From the NCBI RefSeq assembly GCF_001660485.1, contig NZ_CP013979.1:2046001-2110000 (forward strand): 64,000 nt of DNA. The letters are read 5' to 3'. The position numbers were made by a program, and so were the translations under genes. The DNA comes from Agromyces aureus (GTDB lineage Bacteria; Actinomycetota; Actinomycetes; Actinomycetales; Microbacteriaceae). A model generated the notes under the pieces. The model worked only from the letters and a program-made list of their open reading frames with translations. It ran no database searches and was not told the origin of the DNA. This document shows, piece by piece, positions 35,639-46,350 of this stretch (the first letter of the stretch is position 1; every line of letters begins with the position of its first letter).

Positions 35639-36304
35639 ATGACCGATCCGGCCACGCGCCCACCGCTCCGCATCGTGCTCGCAGAGGACTCCGTGCTGCT
35701 CCGCGAGGGGCTCGTGCGGCTCTTCGGCGAAGCCGGGTTCGAGACGGTCGCGGCCTACGGCGATGCCGAAGCCCTGCTCGCCGACCTCGCGGCGACGGCG
35801 CCCGATGTCGCGGTGCTCGACGTGCGGATGCCCCCGACCTTCCGCGACGAGGGCGTGCGCGCGGCGATCGAGATCCGGCGACGGATGCCGCGGGCGGGCG
35901 TCCTGCTGCTGAGCCAGTACGTCGAGGGCACATACGCCAACGAGCTCCTCTCGTCGGGCGAGGGCGGCATGGGCTACCTGCTGAAGGACCGCGTCGCGTC
36001 GCTCGACGAACTGCAGGACGCCGTCGAGCGGGTGAGCCAGGGCGGCACCGTGCTCGACCCGCTGGTCGTTCGCGAACTGCTCGCCCGTCGCGGCGACCCG
36101 CTCGCCTCGCTGACTCCGCGCGAGCGCGAGGTCATGGGGCTCATGGCCGAGGGTCGCACGAACGCGGGCATCGCGAAGCAGTTGTTCATCGGCGTCGGCG
36201 CGGTCGAGAAGAACGTCACCTCGATCTTCCAGAAGCTCGGCCTCGAGGATTCGGGCACCGACCACCGCCGGGTGCTCGCGGTGCTCGCCTGGCTGCAGCG
36301 CTAG
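35639..36304 (+). CDS. LuxR-family response regulator
   Basis: A 221-residue regulator paired with the kinase just upstream. Receiver domain: Asp pair in LAEDSVLLREG, phospho-acceptor Asp in VAVLDVRMPPTF (about residue 60), conserved Ser in LLLSQYVEGTYA in place of the usual Thr, and Lys in GYLLKDRVAS. HTH at about 157-215 (LTPREREVMGLMAEGRTNAGIAKQL). Together with the multicopper oxidase and kinase it forms a three-gene unit, so control of oxidase expression by this pair is a reasonable guess but not shown. Confidence 0.93.
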   Translation: MTDPATRPPLRIVLAEDSVLLREGLVRLFGEAGFETVAAYGDAEALLADLAATAPDVAVLDVRMPPTFRDEGVRAAIEIRRRMPRAGVLLLSQYVEGTYANELLSSGEGGMGYLLKDRVASLDELQDAVERVSQGGTVLDPLVVRELLARRGDPLASLTPREREVMGLMAEGRTNAGIAKQLFIGVGAVEKNVTSIFQKLGLEDSGTDHRRVLAVLAWLQR

Positions 36305-36330
36305 TCGCCAGGCGTCGAGGGACGGGCGCC

Positions 36331-36358
36331 AGGACTCGGGCGTCAGGACTCGGGCGTC
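36331..36358. repeat. Tandem 14-bp direct repeat
   Basis: Two perfect adjacent copies of AGGACTCGGGCGTC, flanked by degenerate copies containing AGGCGTCG across 36309-36390, in the 72-base gap between the convergent response regulator and the membrane protein gene. It may be a site of slippage; no clear hairpin terminator is seen here. Confidence 0.8.
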
Positions 36359-36376
36359 AGGCGTCGGGGTCAAGGC

Positions 36377-37081
36377 TCAGGCGTCGGGCGAGCGCCGCAA
36401 CGGAATGTGCACGCGGAGGATGTGCGCGTAGCTGCGGTATCCCCACCTCATCCAGAGCACGAAGGCGACCCCGGCCAGTACCGCGCCAGCGGCGAGTGCC
36501 CAGCCGGCAGAGCCGGTCGCCGCGTACACGAGGGCGCCGACCAGCAGCCCGCCGATGGCGGTGTTGACCACGAGCATCACCATCATCGAGCTCGCGAAGA
36601 CCTGCGAGCGGTCGCGAGTGGCGAACGGGAAGTACGTGCGATGGATGCCGGGGCCGTCATCGGTCGTGCCCATCAGGAGGTAGGGCCCGATGCCGGGGTC
36701 GAGGTCGACGTAGGCGCCGCGCAGCCGGTTCATCGCGAGCACGTAGGCGAGGTCCTCGGTGGCGGTGTTGAACACGCGGATCTGCGTGATGACGCCGAGC
36801 AGCACGAGGAGCACCAGAACCCCGATGGCCGCGAGCCCGAACCAGCCGCGGAACCCGGTCGCGTTGCCGAGCACGCCGAGCGTCACGAGCCCCGCCGAGA
36901 CGAGCGTGAGGAAGATCGCGATGCGGGTGAGCACCTCGCTCTGCGTCGTGCTGCGCGAGGCCAGCAGGCTCCAGTGCTCGGTGGCCAGCATCTGCGCGCG
37001 CAACGACTTCTGCGCGTCGGTGAGCGGCGCATCGGTGGGCGGCACCGACGACGGAACGGGCCCGGATGCGTCGGCCGTCAT
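36377..37081 (-). CDS. Membrane protein of unknown function
   Basis: A 234-residue protein with four transmembrane segments in two pairs (about 55-75 and 83-105; 170-190 and 198-220), separated by a roughly 65-residue polar region (NTATEDLAYVLAMNRLRGAYVDLDP...). N-terminal 35 residues are Pro/Ser/Asp-rich. I do not recognise a named family. The ATG at 37081 is chosen because CAGAAT, a near-match to the local -10 pattern, ends 6 bases upstream; an upstream GTG at 37096 is possible. The gene is convergent with the response regulator and shares no obvious operon. Confidence 0.72.
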   Translation of the reverse strand: MTADASGPVPSSVPPTDAPLTDAQKSLRAQMLATEHWSLLASRSTTQSEVLTRIAIFLTLVSAGLVTLGVLGNATGFRGWFGLAAIGVLVLLVLLGVITQIRVFNTATEDLAYVLAMNRLRGAYVDLDPGIGPYLLMGTTDDGPGIHRTYFPFATRDRSQVFASSMMVMLVVNTAIGGLLVGALVYAATGSAGWALAAGAVLAGVAFVLWMRWGYRSYAHILRVHIPLRRSPDA

Positions 37082-37125
37082 AGCGGCATTCTGCACCCGG
37101 GCCCGTCAGGCCGCCAGCGTCGGGT

Positions 37126-37614
37126 CTAGGCGACGGCGACGTGCGAGGAGAGGAACCAGCGGTCCTTGTCGAGGCCGCGACGGATCTCGATCACGACGTC
37201 CTGGCTGGCCGGGTCGAGCTCCGCCAGGCCCTCGATCGCGGCGTTCACGCGCTGCGTGACGACGTCGATCTGCGCGACCACGTCGGCGATGGCCTGCTCG
37301 TACGGCAGGAAGCCGAGTTTGGGGTTCGCGCCGGCGGTCTTCGAGGCCACGGTCGCGAGGCGCCCGTCGATCGGCAGGCCCAGTGCGACGACGCGCTCGG
37401 CGGCCGTGTCGGACCAGTCCTGCGCGTGGTCGACGACCGTGTCGAGCAGCTCGTGCACGGCGATGAAGTTCGCGCCCCGAACGTGCCAGTGCGCCTGCTT
37501 GCCGTTCACGGCGAGTGCGATGAGTTCCTGCACGACGGGCGTGAGGAACTGTGCGGCTCCTGCGGCCACATCGGCCGTGGATCCCGTCTGCGGTGCGGTC
37601 TGGATGTCGGTCAT
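37126..37614 (-). CDS. dps: Dps family DNA-binding ferritin-like protein
   Basis: A 162-residue four-helix mini-ferritin forming 12-mers that store iron, consume H2O2 and protect DNA. The inter-subunit ferroxidase ligands are readable: His in NGKQAHWHVRGANF and His/Asp in VVDHAQDWSDTAAERVVALG. The last 10 residues form a short hydrophobic tail. The N-terminal tail (MTDIQTAPQTGSTADVAA) lacks lysines, so DNA binding may be weak. A GGAAGG ribosome-binding site precedes the ATG. Confidence 0.95.
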   Translation of the reverse strand: MTDIQTAPQTGSTADVAAGAAQFLTPVVQELIALAVNGKQAHWHVRGANFIAVHELLDTVVDHAQDWSDTAAERVVALGLPIDGRLATVASKTAGANPKLGFLPYEQAIADVVAQIDVVTQRVNAAIEGLAELDPASQDVVIEIRRGLDKDRWFLSSHVAVA

Positions 37615-37808
37615 CTGGTCAACCTTCCCTGAAGCTTCTGTTCGGCTGTCAGGTACAACGCTACGCAGGTTGCGCGGTATTTCAAGGAAGGGAAGGCTCG
37701 GCTGATCCGGCCTCCCTGTTCGCCATGAGCGGATGCCGCGGCATCCCGAAACGGACGGTGAGACGACGAACGCCCCGCCGGATGCGGACCGGGCGGGGCG
37801 TCGAATGG

Positions 37809-37879
37809 AGGGGATGACGGGAATCGAACCCGCGTGATCAGTTTGGAAGACTGAGGCTCTACCATTGAGCTACATCCCC
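37809..37879 (-). tRNA. tRNA-Gly (TCC)
   Basis: A 71-base cloverleaf on the minus strand: acceptor GGGGATG/CATCCCC with discriminator T, D-arm GCTCAATGGTAGAGC, anticodon stem TCAGT/ACTGA with loop CTTCCAA (anticodon TCC) and T-arm GCGGGTTCGATTCCCGT. The 192 bases before the next gene (37615-37808) hold two overlapping GGATGCCG-type octamers at 37732-37745. Confidence 0.96.
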
Positions 37880-38067
37880 GTGACCCGCTTGCGGGCACTT
37901 GCATCATCGTAATGCATCGCGGCGGCCGGCTCGTGCACCGGCGCGTCCGCGTGCGGCACCGCGCAGGATCGCGGCTCGACCGTACAGTAGACTTTCCCGG
38001 GTCCACGCGTGTTGATGCGCGTTTCGGCGTGCCTCGGCGTGTGGACAGACGAGTCGGGTCAACGACT

Positions 38068-38142
38068 CGGGGCGTAGCTCAGCTTGGCTAGAGCGCCCGC
38101 TTTGGGAGCGGGAGGTCGCAGGTTCGAATCCTGTCGCCCCGA
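38068..38142 (+). tRNA. tRNA-Pro (TGG)
   Basis: A 75-base cloverleaf: acceptor CGGGGCG/CGCCCCG with discriminator A, D-arm GCTCAGCTTGGCTAGAGC, anticodon stem CCCGC/GCGGG with loop TTTGGGA (anticodon TGG) and T-arm GCAGGTTCGAATCCTGT. It immediately precedes tig, a conserved actinobacterial arrangement. Confidence 0.96.
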
Positions 38143-38190
38143 CGGGTCGTGAGACTCGACACGAACTTCCACCAAACAGGAGATCTTCAC

Positions 38191-39651
38191 ATGCCGACCA
38201 CTTCGGTTGAGAAGCTGAGCCCCACTCGCGCCAAGCTCACCATCTCGGTGACGCCCGAGGAGCTGAAGCCCAGCATCGCCCACGCGTACGAGCACATCGC
38301 CGAGCAGGTGAACGTGCCCGGCTTCCGCAAGGGCAAGGTGCCGCCGCCCATCATCGACCAGCGCGTCGGCAAGGGCGCCGTGCTCGAGCACGCCGTCAAC
38401 GAGGGCCTCGACGGGTTCTTCCGCGCCGCCGTCGCCGAACACGAGCTGCGCCCCCTCGGCCGTCCCGAGGCGGACATCGTCGAGTGGCCCAGCGACAAGG
38501 ACTTCTCCGGCGACCTCCTCCTCGCGATCGAGGTCGACGTGCGTCCCGAGATCGAGCTTCCCTCGTACGACGGCCTCGAGATCACCGTCGACTCGGTCGA
38601 GGTGGGCGACGACGAGGTCACCGAAGAGCTCGAGCGCCTGCGCTCGCGCTTCGGCACGCTCGTCACCGTCGACCGTCCGGCCGCGAAGGGCGACTTCGTG
38701 ACGCTCGACCTGGTCGCCACGATCGAGGGCGTCGAGGTCGACACCGCCAACGGCATCTCCTACGAGCTCGGCTCGGGCGAGCTGCTCGAGGGCATCGACG
38801 AGGCGCTCGACTCGCTCACCGCCGGTGAGTCGACGACGTTCGCGTCCAAGCTGCTCGGCGGCGAGCACGAGGGCCAGACCGCCGAGATCTCCGTGACCGT
38901 CGGTGCCGTCAAGGAGCGCGAGCTCCCCGCGGCCGACGACGACTTCGCGCAGATCGCGAGCGAGTTCGACACGCTCGACGAGCTCACCGCGAGCCTCACC
39001 GAGCAGGTCGCCCGCAACAAGTCGTTCGGTCAGGGCACGCAGGCCCGCGACCTCCTCGTCGACAAGCTCCTCGAGCTCGTCGAGGTGCCGGTCGCCGACG
39101 CCGTCATCGAAGACGAGGTGCACCGCCACCTCGAGGGCGAGAACCGCCTCGAAGACGACGAGCACCGCGCCGAGGTCACCGAGGCCAGCACGAAGGCCTT
39201 CAAGACGCAGATCGTGCTCGACGCGATCGCCGAGGCCGAGCAGGTCAAGGTCAGCCAGGAGGAGCTCACGCAGTACCTCGTGCAGGGTGCCGCGCAGTAC
39301 GGCATGGACCCGAACGAGTTCGTGCAGATCCTGAGCCAGCAGGGCCAGATCCCCGCCATGGTCGGCGAGGTCGCGCGCAACAAGGCGCTCGCGATCGCGC
39401 TCGGCAAGGCGAAGGTCTCCGACGCCGAGGGCAAGGCCGTCGACCTCTCCGAGTTCACGGCCGTCGCCGGCGACGACGAGGCGGCCGACGAGGCCCCCGC
39501 AGCCGACGAGGCTCCGGCCCCGAAGAAGCGCGCCACCAAGAAGGCCGCCGCCGAGGCCGAGGCCGAGGCTCCGGCCGAGGACGCCGCGGATGCCGCAGAA
39601 GAGAAGAAGCCGGCCCGCAAGCGCGCGCCGAAGAAGGCCGACGCCGAGTAA
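38191..39651 (+). CDS. tig: Trigger factor
   Basis: A 486-residue ribosome-associated chaperone and prolyl isomerase. The N-terminal ribosome-binding signature is [15 protein letters not shown] (residues about 44-58). The FKBP-type domain lies at about 150-245 ([15 protein letters not shown]...), then the C-terminal chaperone arms. The last 70 residues are a low-complexity Ala/Glu/Lys tail common in actinobacterial Tig. The ATG at 38191 is used because CAGGAG precedes it and the family starts at [13 protein letters not shown]. It leads the tig-TPR-clpP1-clpP2 cluster. Confidence 0.97.
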   Translation: MPTTSVEKLSPTRAKLTISVTPEELKPSIAHAYEHIAEQVNVPGFRKGKVPPPIIDQRVGKGAVLEHAVNEGLDGFFRAAVAEHELRPLGRPEADIVEWPSDKDFSGDLLLAIEVDVRPEIELPSYDGLEITVDSVEVGDDEVTEELERLRSRFGTLVTVDRPAAKGDFVTLDLVATIEGVEVDTANGISYELGSGELLEGIDEALDSLTAGESTTFASKLLGGEHEGQTAEISVTVGAVKERELPAADDDFAQIASEFDTLDELTASLTEQVARNKSFGQGTQARDLLVDKLLELVEVPVADAVIEDEVHRHLEGENRLEDDEHRAEVTEASTKAFKTQIVLDAIAEAEQVKVSQEELTQYLVQGAAQYGMDPNEFVQILSQQGQIPAMVGEVARNKALAIALGKAKVSDAEGKAVDLSEFTAVAGDDEAADEAPAADEAPAPKKRATKKAAAEAEAEAPAEDAADAAEEKKPARKRAPKKADAE

Positions 39652-39666
39652 CTCGGTCGAGCACTC

Positions 39667-39704
39667 GACGCAGGGCCGGACGTCTCCACGTCCGGCCCTG
39701 CGTC
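39667..39704 (+). terminator. Hairpin terminator after tig
   Basis: A 16-bp perfect stem (GACGCAGGGCCGGACG and complement) with a 6-base TCTCCA loop, 15 bases after the tig stop. It separates tig from the TPR gene at least partly. Confidence 0.85.
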
Positions 39705-39721
39705 GTCTCCTGGAGGAGCAC

Positions 39722-40207
39722 ATGGACGACTGGCAGCAGCGCATCGACGCGATCTGGAACGACACGTCGGGCGTCCTCGTCGACGACGAGCTCATCGCGC
39801 GCATCGACGCGATCGCCGCGGAGCGGGGCGACGACGACGCGCAGGCCGTGCTCGAGCGCGCGGGGGCTCGCGACTCGGCCGGACGCCCCGACGAGGCGGT
39901 GCCCCTCTACGAGCGCGCGCTGCGCCTCGGGCTCGACGACGAGAACCGCCCGCAGGCGGTGATCCAGATGGCGAGCAGCATCCGCAACCTCGGTGACAAC
40001 GACCGCGCCCTCGAACTGCTCGAGGCCGAGCTGCGAGAGCATCCCGACGCGCCCTACCGCGACGAGGTGGCCGCGTTCCTCGCGCTGGCGCTCGTGAGTG
40101 CGGGCAGCGCCGAGCGCGCGGCATCCGTCGCCCTGCTCACGCTCGCACCCCACCTGCGGCGCTACACGCGTTCGGTCACGAACTACGCGCGCGAACTGCT
40201 CGACTGA
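39722..40207 (+). CDS. Tetratricopeptide-repeat protein
   Basis: A 161-residue soluble helical protein. Two or three TPR-like helix pairs can be read between residues 40 and 130, for example [17 protein letters not shown] and [16 protein letters not shown], with the A8/G/Y/A-type spacing. Proteins of this family are annotated as tetratricopeptide repeat proteins near tig in actinobacteria. A strong GGAGGAG lies before the ATG. Probably a scaffold; partner unknown. Confidence 0.85.
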   Translation: MDDWQQRIDAIWNDTSGVLVDDELIARIDAIAAERGDDDAQAVLERAGARDSAGRPDEAVPLYERALRLGLDDENRPQAVIQMASSIRNLGDNDRALELLEAELREHPDAPYRDEVAAFLALALVSAGSAERAASVALLTLAPHLRRYTRSVTNYARELLD

Positions 40208-40400
40208 CACGGCCGACCTGTCCGCGGGTCCGCCGAGCGGATGCCGCGTGGGGGCGCCGATCGACGGCGCCGCGACCCCCGGCGCTCCGCTGTGGGCGAA
40301 CCCGGCGCGACGCGGCATCCGCCGAGGGCGAACACCCCCGTTCCCGCGTGTTGCACCGGATAGATTCGACACAACGCGACAACCGCAGAAGGAGCGACAC

Positions 40401-40985
40401 ATGGCCGAAGCGACACCCGGCACCGGAGTTTTCGATCGACTGCTGAAGGACCGCATCATCTGGCTCGGGTCCGAAGTGCGTGATGAGAACGCCAACGAGA
40501 TCGCAGCCAAGCTGCTGCTGCTGGCCGCCGAAGACCCGAAGAAGGACATCTACCTCTACGTCAACTCGCCCGGCGGGTCGATCACGGCGGGCATGGCGAT
40601 CTACGACACGATGCAGTTCGTGCCGAACGACATCGTCACCGTGGGCATCGGCATGGCCGCGTCCATGGGGCAGCTGCTCCTCACGGCCGGCACCAAGGGC
40701 AAGCGGTACATCACGCCGAACGCGCGAGTGCTCCTGCACCAGCCGCACGGCGGGTTCGGCGGCACCTCGAGCGATATCCAGACGCAGGCCCAGCTCATCG
40801 TCTCGATGAAGAACCGCCTCGCCGAGATCACCGCGGCGCAGACCGGCAAGTCGGTCGAGCAGATCAACGCCGACGGCGACCGCGACCGCTGGTTCACCGC
40901 GCAGGAGGCCCTCGAGTACGGCTTCGTCGACCACATCCGCGAGTCGGCGCTCGACGTCGCCGGCGGCGGCGGAACCCAGGCGTAG
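40401..40985 (+). CDS. clpP: ATP-dependent Clp protease proteolytic subunit 1
   Basis: A 194-residue serine peptidase. Catalytic Ser88 in GIGMAASMG and His113 in VLLHQPHGG; the third residue Asp lies in the DRDRW region. In actinobacteria the active peptidase is a mixed ClpP1P2 tetradecamer fed by ClpX or ClpC1. An AAGGAG ribosome-binding site precedes the ATG. A TAGATT -10 candidate lies at 40361, and an imperfect CGAAC...GTTC inverted repeat around 40329-40343 is a possible ClgR-type site (weak). clpP2 follows 26 bases after the stop. Confidence 0.97.
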   Translation: MAEATPGTGVFDRLLKDRIIWLGSEVRDENANEIAAKLLLLAAEDPKKDIYLYVNSPGGSITAGMAIYDTMQFVPNDIVTVGIGMAASMGQLLLTAGTKGKRYITPNARVLLHQPHGGFGGTSSDIQTQAQLIVSMKNRLAEITAAQTGKSVEQINADGDRDRWFTAQEALEYGFVDHIRESALDVAGGGGTQA

Positions 40986-41011
40986 GCATCGAGAGAAGAG
41001 AGAACGAGCGA

Positions 41012-41680
41012 ATGTCAGTACCCAACTTCGGTGGCACCGCCTTCAACGGCGTGCAGGCCCCCGGTTCGCGCTACATCCTGCCGAGCTTCGAGGAGCGCAC
41101 CGCCTACGGCTACAAGCGCCAGGACCCCTACGCCAAGCTCTTCGAGGACCGCATCATCTTCCTCGGCGTCCAGGTCGACGACGCGTCGGCCGACGACATC
41201 ATGGCGCAGCTGCTGGTGCTCGAGTCGATGGACCCCGACCGCGACATCATCATGTACATCAACTCGCCCGGCGGCTCGTTCACGGCCATGACGGCGATCT
41301 ACGACACGATGCAGTACATCCGCCCCGAGGTCATGACGGTCGTCCTCGGCCAGGCCGCATCGGCCGCAGCGGTGCTCGCCGCGGCGGGCACGCCCGGCAA
41401 GCGTCTCGCGCTGCCGAACGCCCGTGTGCTGATCCACCAGCCCGCCATGGGCGAGGCCGGCCACGGTCAGGCGTCCGACATCGAGATCCAGGCGGCCGAG
41501 ATCCTGCGCATGCGCACCTGGCTCGAGGAGACGCTCTCGCGTCACTCGAACCGCACGCCCGAGCAGGTCAACACCGACATCGACCGCGACAAGATCCTCT
41601 CCGCGCAGGAGGCGTTCGAGTACGGGCTCATCGACCAGGTGCTCACCTCGCGCAAGGCACTGCCGGCCATCACGCGCTGA
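41012..41680 (+). CDS. clpP: ATP-dependent Clp protease proteolytic subunit 2
   Basis: A 222-residue ClpP with catalytic Ser117 (VLGQAASAAA) and His142 (VLIHQPAMG) and an N-terminal extension of about 30 residues (MSVPNFGGTAFNGVQAPGSRY) that is probably removed by processing. It belongs to the second actinobacterial ClpP class, which partners ClpP1 and provides the docking surface for ClpX/ClpC1. It is in an operon with clpP1, and an ABC-type ATPase gene follows after 9 bases. Confidence 0.97.
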   Translation: MSVPNFGGTAFNGVQAPGSRYILPSFEERTAYGYKRQDPYAKLFEDRIIFLGVQVDDASADDIMAQLLVLESMDPDRDIIMYINSPGGSFTAMTAIYDTMQYIRPEVMTVVLGQAASAAAVLAAAGTPGKRLALPNARVLIHQPAMGEAGHGQASDIEIQAAEILRMRTWLEETLSRHSNRTPEQVNTDIDRDKILSAQEAFEYGLIDQVLTSRKALPAITR

Positions 41681-41689
41681 CCTCCGAGC

Positions 41690-42448
41690 GTGACGAACGC
41701 GGCGGATGGCGGGCTGTTCGACAGCCGTGCCATCCGCCGCGTCTCCGTGTTCGACGATGCGCAGATCGATCCGACGGCGTGGCCGGCGACGATTCCCGCG
41801 ATCGCCGAGGTTATCCGCCGACGCGGCCTCGAGTTCGAGTCGGGGCTCACGTTCCTCGTCGGCGAGAACGGCAGCGGCAAGTCGACGCTGCTCGAGGGCA
41901 TCGCGACCGCCTACGGACTGCCCCCTGAGGGCGGCAGCAGCAACGGCGGACGATCGACCAGACCGACCGAGTCGCCACTCTCCGACTGGCTTCGCATCGA
42001 GCGCAGCCCGTCCGCACCGCGGTGGGGCTTCTTCCTCCGCGCCGAGACGATGCACGGCTACTACAGCTATCTCGAGGCGCTGCCCGAGAGTCCCGACCGG
42101 CACCTCCACGCACTGAGTCACGGCGAGTCGTTCAACGACCTGCTCGACAACAAGCTCAACCATCCGCATCATCGTGCCGGGCTGGTCTGCCTCGACGAGC
42201 CGGAGGCCGCCCTGTCGTTCGCATCCGTCCTCGGCTGGATCGCGGGACTCGATCGCATGGTCGCACGCGGCACCCAGGTCATCTGCGCCACCCACTCGCC
42301 CATCCTCGCCTCGGTTCCGGGGGCGACCATCCTCGAACTGGGGGAGTGGGGCATCCGCGAGGCCCGGTGGGAGGATCTCGAACTCGTGGCGCACTGGCGC
42401 TCCTACCTCGACGATCCCCGGCGTTACCTGCGCCACCTGATCGGGTGA
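41690..42448 (+). CDS. ABC-type AAA ATPase between clpP2 and clpX
   Basis: A 252-residue single-domain ATPase, soluble. Walker A GENGSGKST at about 58-66; signature-like LSHGES at about 142; Walker B GLVCLDEPEAAL at about 164; and an H-loop CATHSPILASVPG. This is the small standalone predicted-ATPase family (COG3910-like) with an OLD/RecF-like core rather than a transporter NBD. A GTG start lies 9 bases after clpP2, so it is co-transcribed with the protease subunits and just ahead of clpX. Function unknown. Base composition matches its neighbours, so recent transfer is not indicated. Confidence 0.88.
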   Translation: MTNAADGGLFDSRAIRRVSVFDDAQIDPTAWPATIPAIAEVIRRRGLEFESGLTFLVGENGSGKSTLLEGIATAYGLPPEGGSSNGGRSTRPTESPLSDWLRIERSPSAPRWGFFLRAETMHGYYSYLEALPESPDRHLHALSHGESFNDLLDNKLNHPHHRAGLVCLDEPEAALSFASVLGWIAGLDRMVARGTQVICATHSPILASVPGATILELGEWGIREARWEDLELVAHWRSYLDDPRRYLRHLIG

Positions 42449-42560
42449 ACCGGGGTTCGCCGCGGGCGAACCTCCGTGGCGTGTCGAATCGCGCGGGCTA
42501 CGCCGCAACGGTGCGATCTCGGGCTAGGCTCGGACCAGACTCGTCGACAGGGAGGGTTCG

Positions 42561-43834
<1,274 letters not shown>

Positions 43835-43838
<4 letters not shown>

Positions 43839-45013
43839 CCCAGGGCACGGCCATCTTCCACACGGTCGTCGCGGGGGTCATCGCCGCCATCACGGGCTTC
43901 GCCAGCTCGTTCGCGCTGGTCATCGCCGGGTTCACGGCGGTCGGCGCGACCGATTCGCAGGCGGCATCCGGCTTGTTCGCGCTCTGCATCGCGACCGGCG
44001 TGACATGCATCGTGCTGCCGATCATGCTCAGGATGCCGGTCTCGTTCGCCTGGTCGACGCCGGGGGCGGCGCTGCTCGTCTCGGCAGCCGCGACCACGCA
44101 GCAGTTCGGGGCGGCGACCGGCGCGTTCCTCGTCTGCGGTGCGCTCATCGTGGTCGCCGGGCTATGGCCGGCGTTCGGGCGGCTCATCACCTCGATCCCG
44201 AAGCCGCTCGCGAGTGCGATGCTCGCCGGCATCCTGTTCCCGATCTGCCTCGCCCCCGTGACCGCCTCCGTGCAGCAGCCGGCGATCGCGGTGCCGATGG
44301 TGATCGTCTGGCTGCTGCTCGCGCGTCTCGCCCCCCGCTGGGCGGTCCCTGCGGCCATGGGCGTTGCGGTCGTGGGCATCGCGATCATCGCCGGACCTTC
44401 GGTGCTCGACGCCCCGACCGTGACGCCAGCACTGCAGTTCGTCCCGCCGGTCTTCGATCCCGCGGTGATCGTCAGCCTCGGACTGCCGCTCTTCGTCGTC
44501 ACGATGGCCGGCCAGAACGTGCCGGGATTCGCCGTGATGTCGACGTTCGGCTACGAGGCGCCGCCGCGACCCGTGCTCGTGAGCTCGGGTGTCGCGGGCA
44601 TGGGCAGCGCCCTGTTCGGCGGACACGCGATCAATCTCGCCGCGATCACGGCCGCGATCATGGCCGGGCCCGAGTCCAACCCCGATCCCGCCAAGCGCTG
44701 GGTCGCGACCGTCTCGGCCGGCGTCTCCTACCTCGTGCTCGGCGTCGCCGCGGGGCTCGCGGCCGCGATCGTCCAGGCATCGCCGCCGATTATCATCACC
44801 GCCGTCGCCGGGCTGGCGCTGCTGGGTGCACTCGTGGCCGCGGTCACGAGCGCCCTCGAGCGCGCAGATGCTCGCATCGCGGCGATCGGCACCTTTCTCG
44901 TCACCGCCTCTGGCATCGCCGTCGCGGGCATCGGCTCGGCGTTCTGGGGGCTGCTCGTCGGCGGCGTGCTGCTGCTCTGGCTCCGCCCCCGCCGAGTGCG
45001 TGCCGACACCTGA
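43835..45013 (+). CDS. benE: Benzoate/H+ symporter BenE family transporter, apparent CTG start
   Basis: A 392-residue membrane protein with about 12 hydrophobic segments. [43 protein letters not shown] and the C-terminal [19 protein letters not shown] match BenE/YdcO. The first segment [19 protein letters not shown] aligns with the N-terminus of E. coli YdcO, yet no ATG, GTG or TTG lies in frame before it. The first such codon is a TTG at 43973, which would delete 46 conserved residues. A CTG at 43835, overlapping the clpX stop as CTGA, gives the family's full length and is the likely start. Imports an aromatic acid with protons; substrate not certain. Confidence 0.82.
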
Positions 45014-45057
45014 CGCCTGACGCCGCAGCGTGGGGCGCTGTTCGCTGTTCCGAGCGG

Positions 45058-46158
45058 TCAGGCGAGGTCGTCGTCGGTGCGCGCGCCGAAGACGATCTCG
45101 TCCCAGCTCGGCATCGAGGCGCGGCCCTTCTTCTGGTTGCGCGGCGCCGCCGGGCTGGTCGGAGACGTGGTGGCCTTCGTGCCCCAGATCGAGCGGGCGG
45201 CGCTCGCGGGCCGCTCGCCGGGCGGGTCCTCGTCGGCGGAGACGGGCGCGACGACCGCGGGCGGGTCGATGGGCAGGGGAAGCTCCGGCTGCAGGTCGGC
45301 CTCGGTGCTCGCGGCTTCTCGTTCACCACGACGGCGCCGCAGCGCCTCGAGCAGGTCCGCGGTCTCGCCGAGCGCCTGGGCCGGCTCGTCGGCACGCTTG
45401 ATCGCGGCACGCGAGACGGCCGGGCTCGACACCGACGGGGTCGGCGTCGTCGAGGTCGACCTGCCATAGGGGAGCGGCTCGAGGTGCGGCGCGGTGTCGA
45501 GCACCGGGTCGGTCGGCTCCTCGAAGGTGAACGCACCGCTGTCGAACCGCGACTCCTCGGTGTCGGGGCCGACCGCGCGCAGGCGAGGCATCAACCCGCC
45601 CTTGAGTTCGCCCTGCTGCGACAGCGTGGTCGCCTCGGAATTCAGGGGCTGCAACGACTGCTTGCGAGGTTCGAAGCCCCAGCGTGCGTCGTGGTCGATG
45701 CTGTCGGCCGTGAACTCGAGCTTGACGATCCAGCCGCGCTCCTCGTCCTTCCAACTCGCCCAGCGTTCGCCGAGCGCGCCGAGCTTGGCCAGGCGGTCGC
45801 GGATCGCGAGCCCGAAGGTGACGGGGTCGTCGGAGTCCTGCTCGATGACGGCGTGCACGGGAACGGCGAGCGCGCTCGTGACCATGTGCTCGCGCTCGGC
45901 CACCACTGGCCCCTCGAACCGGCGCACGTAGTCGACGGAAGCGCCGGTGACCTGGGCCACCTCCTCGGCGGAGAGCCCTGACCGGATCAGCGACTGGATC
46001 TCGCGCGGCGACGGCTTCGGCCCGGTGTGCACTTCGGGCTGCGCCTGGCGGATCCGGGACTGCAGTACTTCGTCGATCTCGATCCGGAATCGTGCGCCAT
46101 CGTCGGACGCGGCCAGCAGTGCGCCGTTCTCGACTCCGATTACTTTGAGTTCCTGCAT
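45058..46158 (-). CDS. sepH: Septation protein SepH
   Basis: A 366-residue cell-division regulator that stimulates FtsZ assembly in actinobacteria. The conserved N-terminal DUF3071 domain starts at MQELKVIGVENGALLA and contains the helix-turn-helix PSPREIQSLIRSGLSAEEVAQVTGASVDYVRRFEGP (read from about residue 47). After about residue 200 the protein is disordered and ends in SMPSWDEIVFGA, a conserved C-terminal motif. The start at 46158 is chosen because GGAAGGG precedes it and homology starts there. Divergent from the DUF4193 gene. Confidence 0.93.
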   Translation of the reverse strand: MQELKVIGVENGALLAASDDGARFRIEIDEVLQSRIRQAQPEVHTGPKPSPREIQSLIRSGLSAEEVAQVTGASVDYVRRFEGPVVAEREHMVTSALAVPVHAVIEQDSDDPVTFGLAIRDRLAKLGALGERWASWKDEERGWIVKLEFTADSIDHDARWGFEPRKQSLQPLNSEATTLSQQGELKGGLMPRLRAVGPDTEESRFDSGAFTFEEPTDPVLDTAPHLEPLPYGRSTSTTPTPSVSSPAVSRAAIKRADEPAQALGETADLLEALRRRRGEREAASTEADLQPELPLPIDPPAVVAPVSADEDPPGERPASAARSIWGTKATTSPTSPAAPRNQKKGRASMPSWDEIVFGARTDDDLA

Positions 46159-46350
46159 CTCGACAAGCCCTTCCGTGCTTCTGTCTCCGCCCAAGGATGC
46201 CACGTCGATCGCAGGGACTCTGGGAATATCCCGGGCGCGCCGGAAGTTGGGGATGGCACATGGTAGACCAGCTCGAAAGGTTTGCCAATGGCTTCGATTT
46301 GATGCAGACTATGGCCGCCGAATCTTCGGCGCTGACGGAAATGGATGGGA

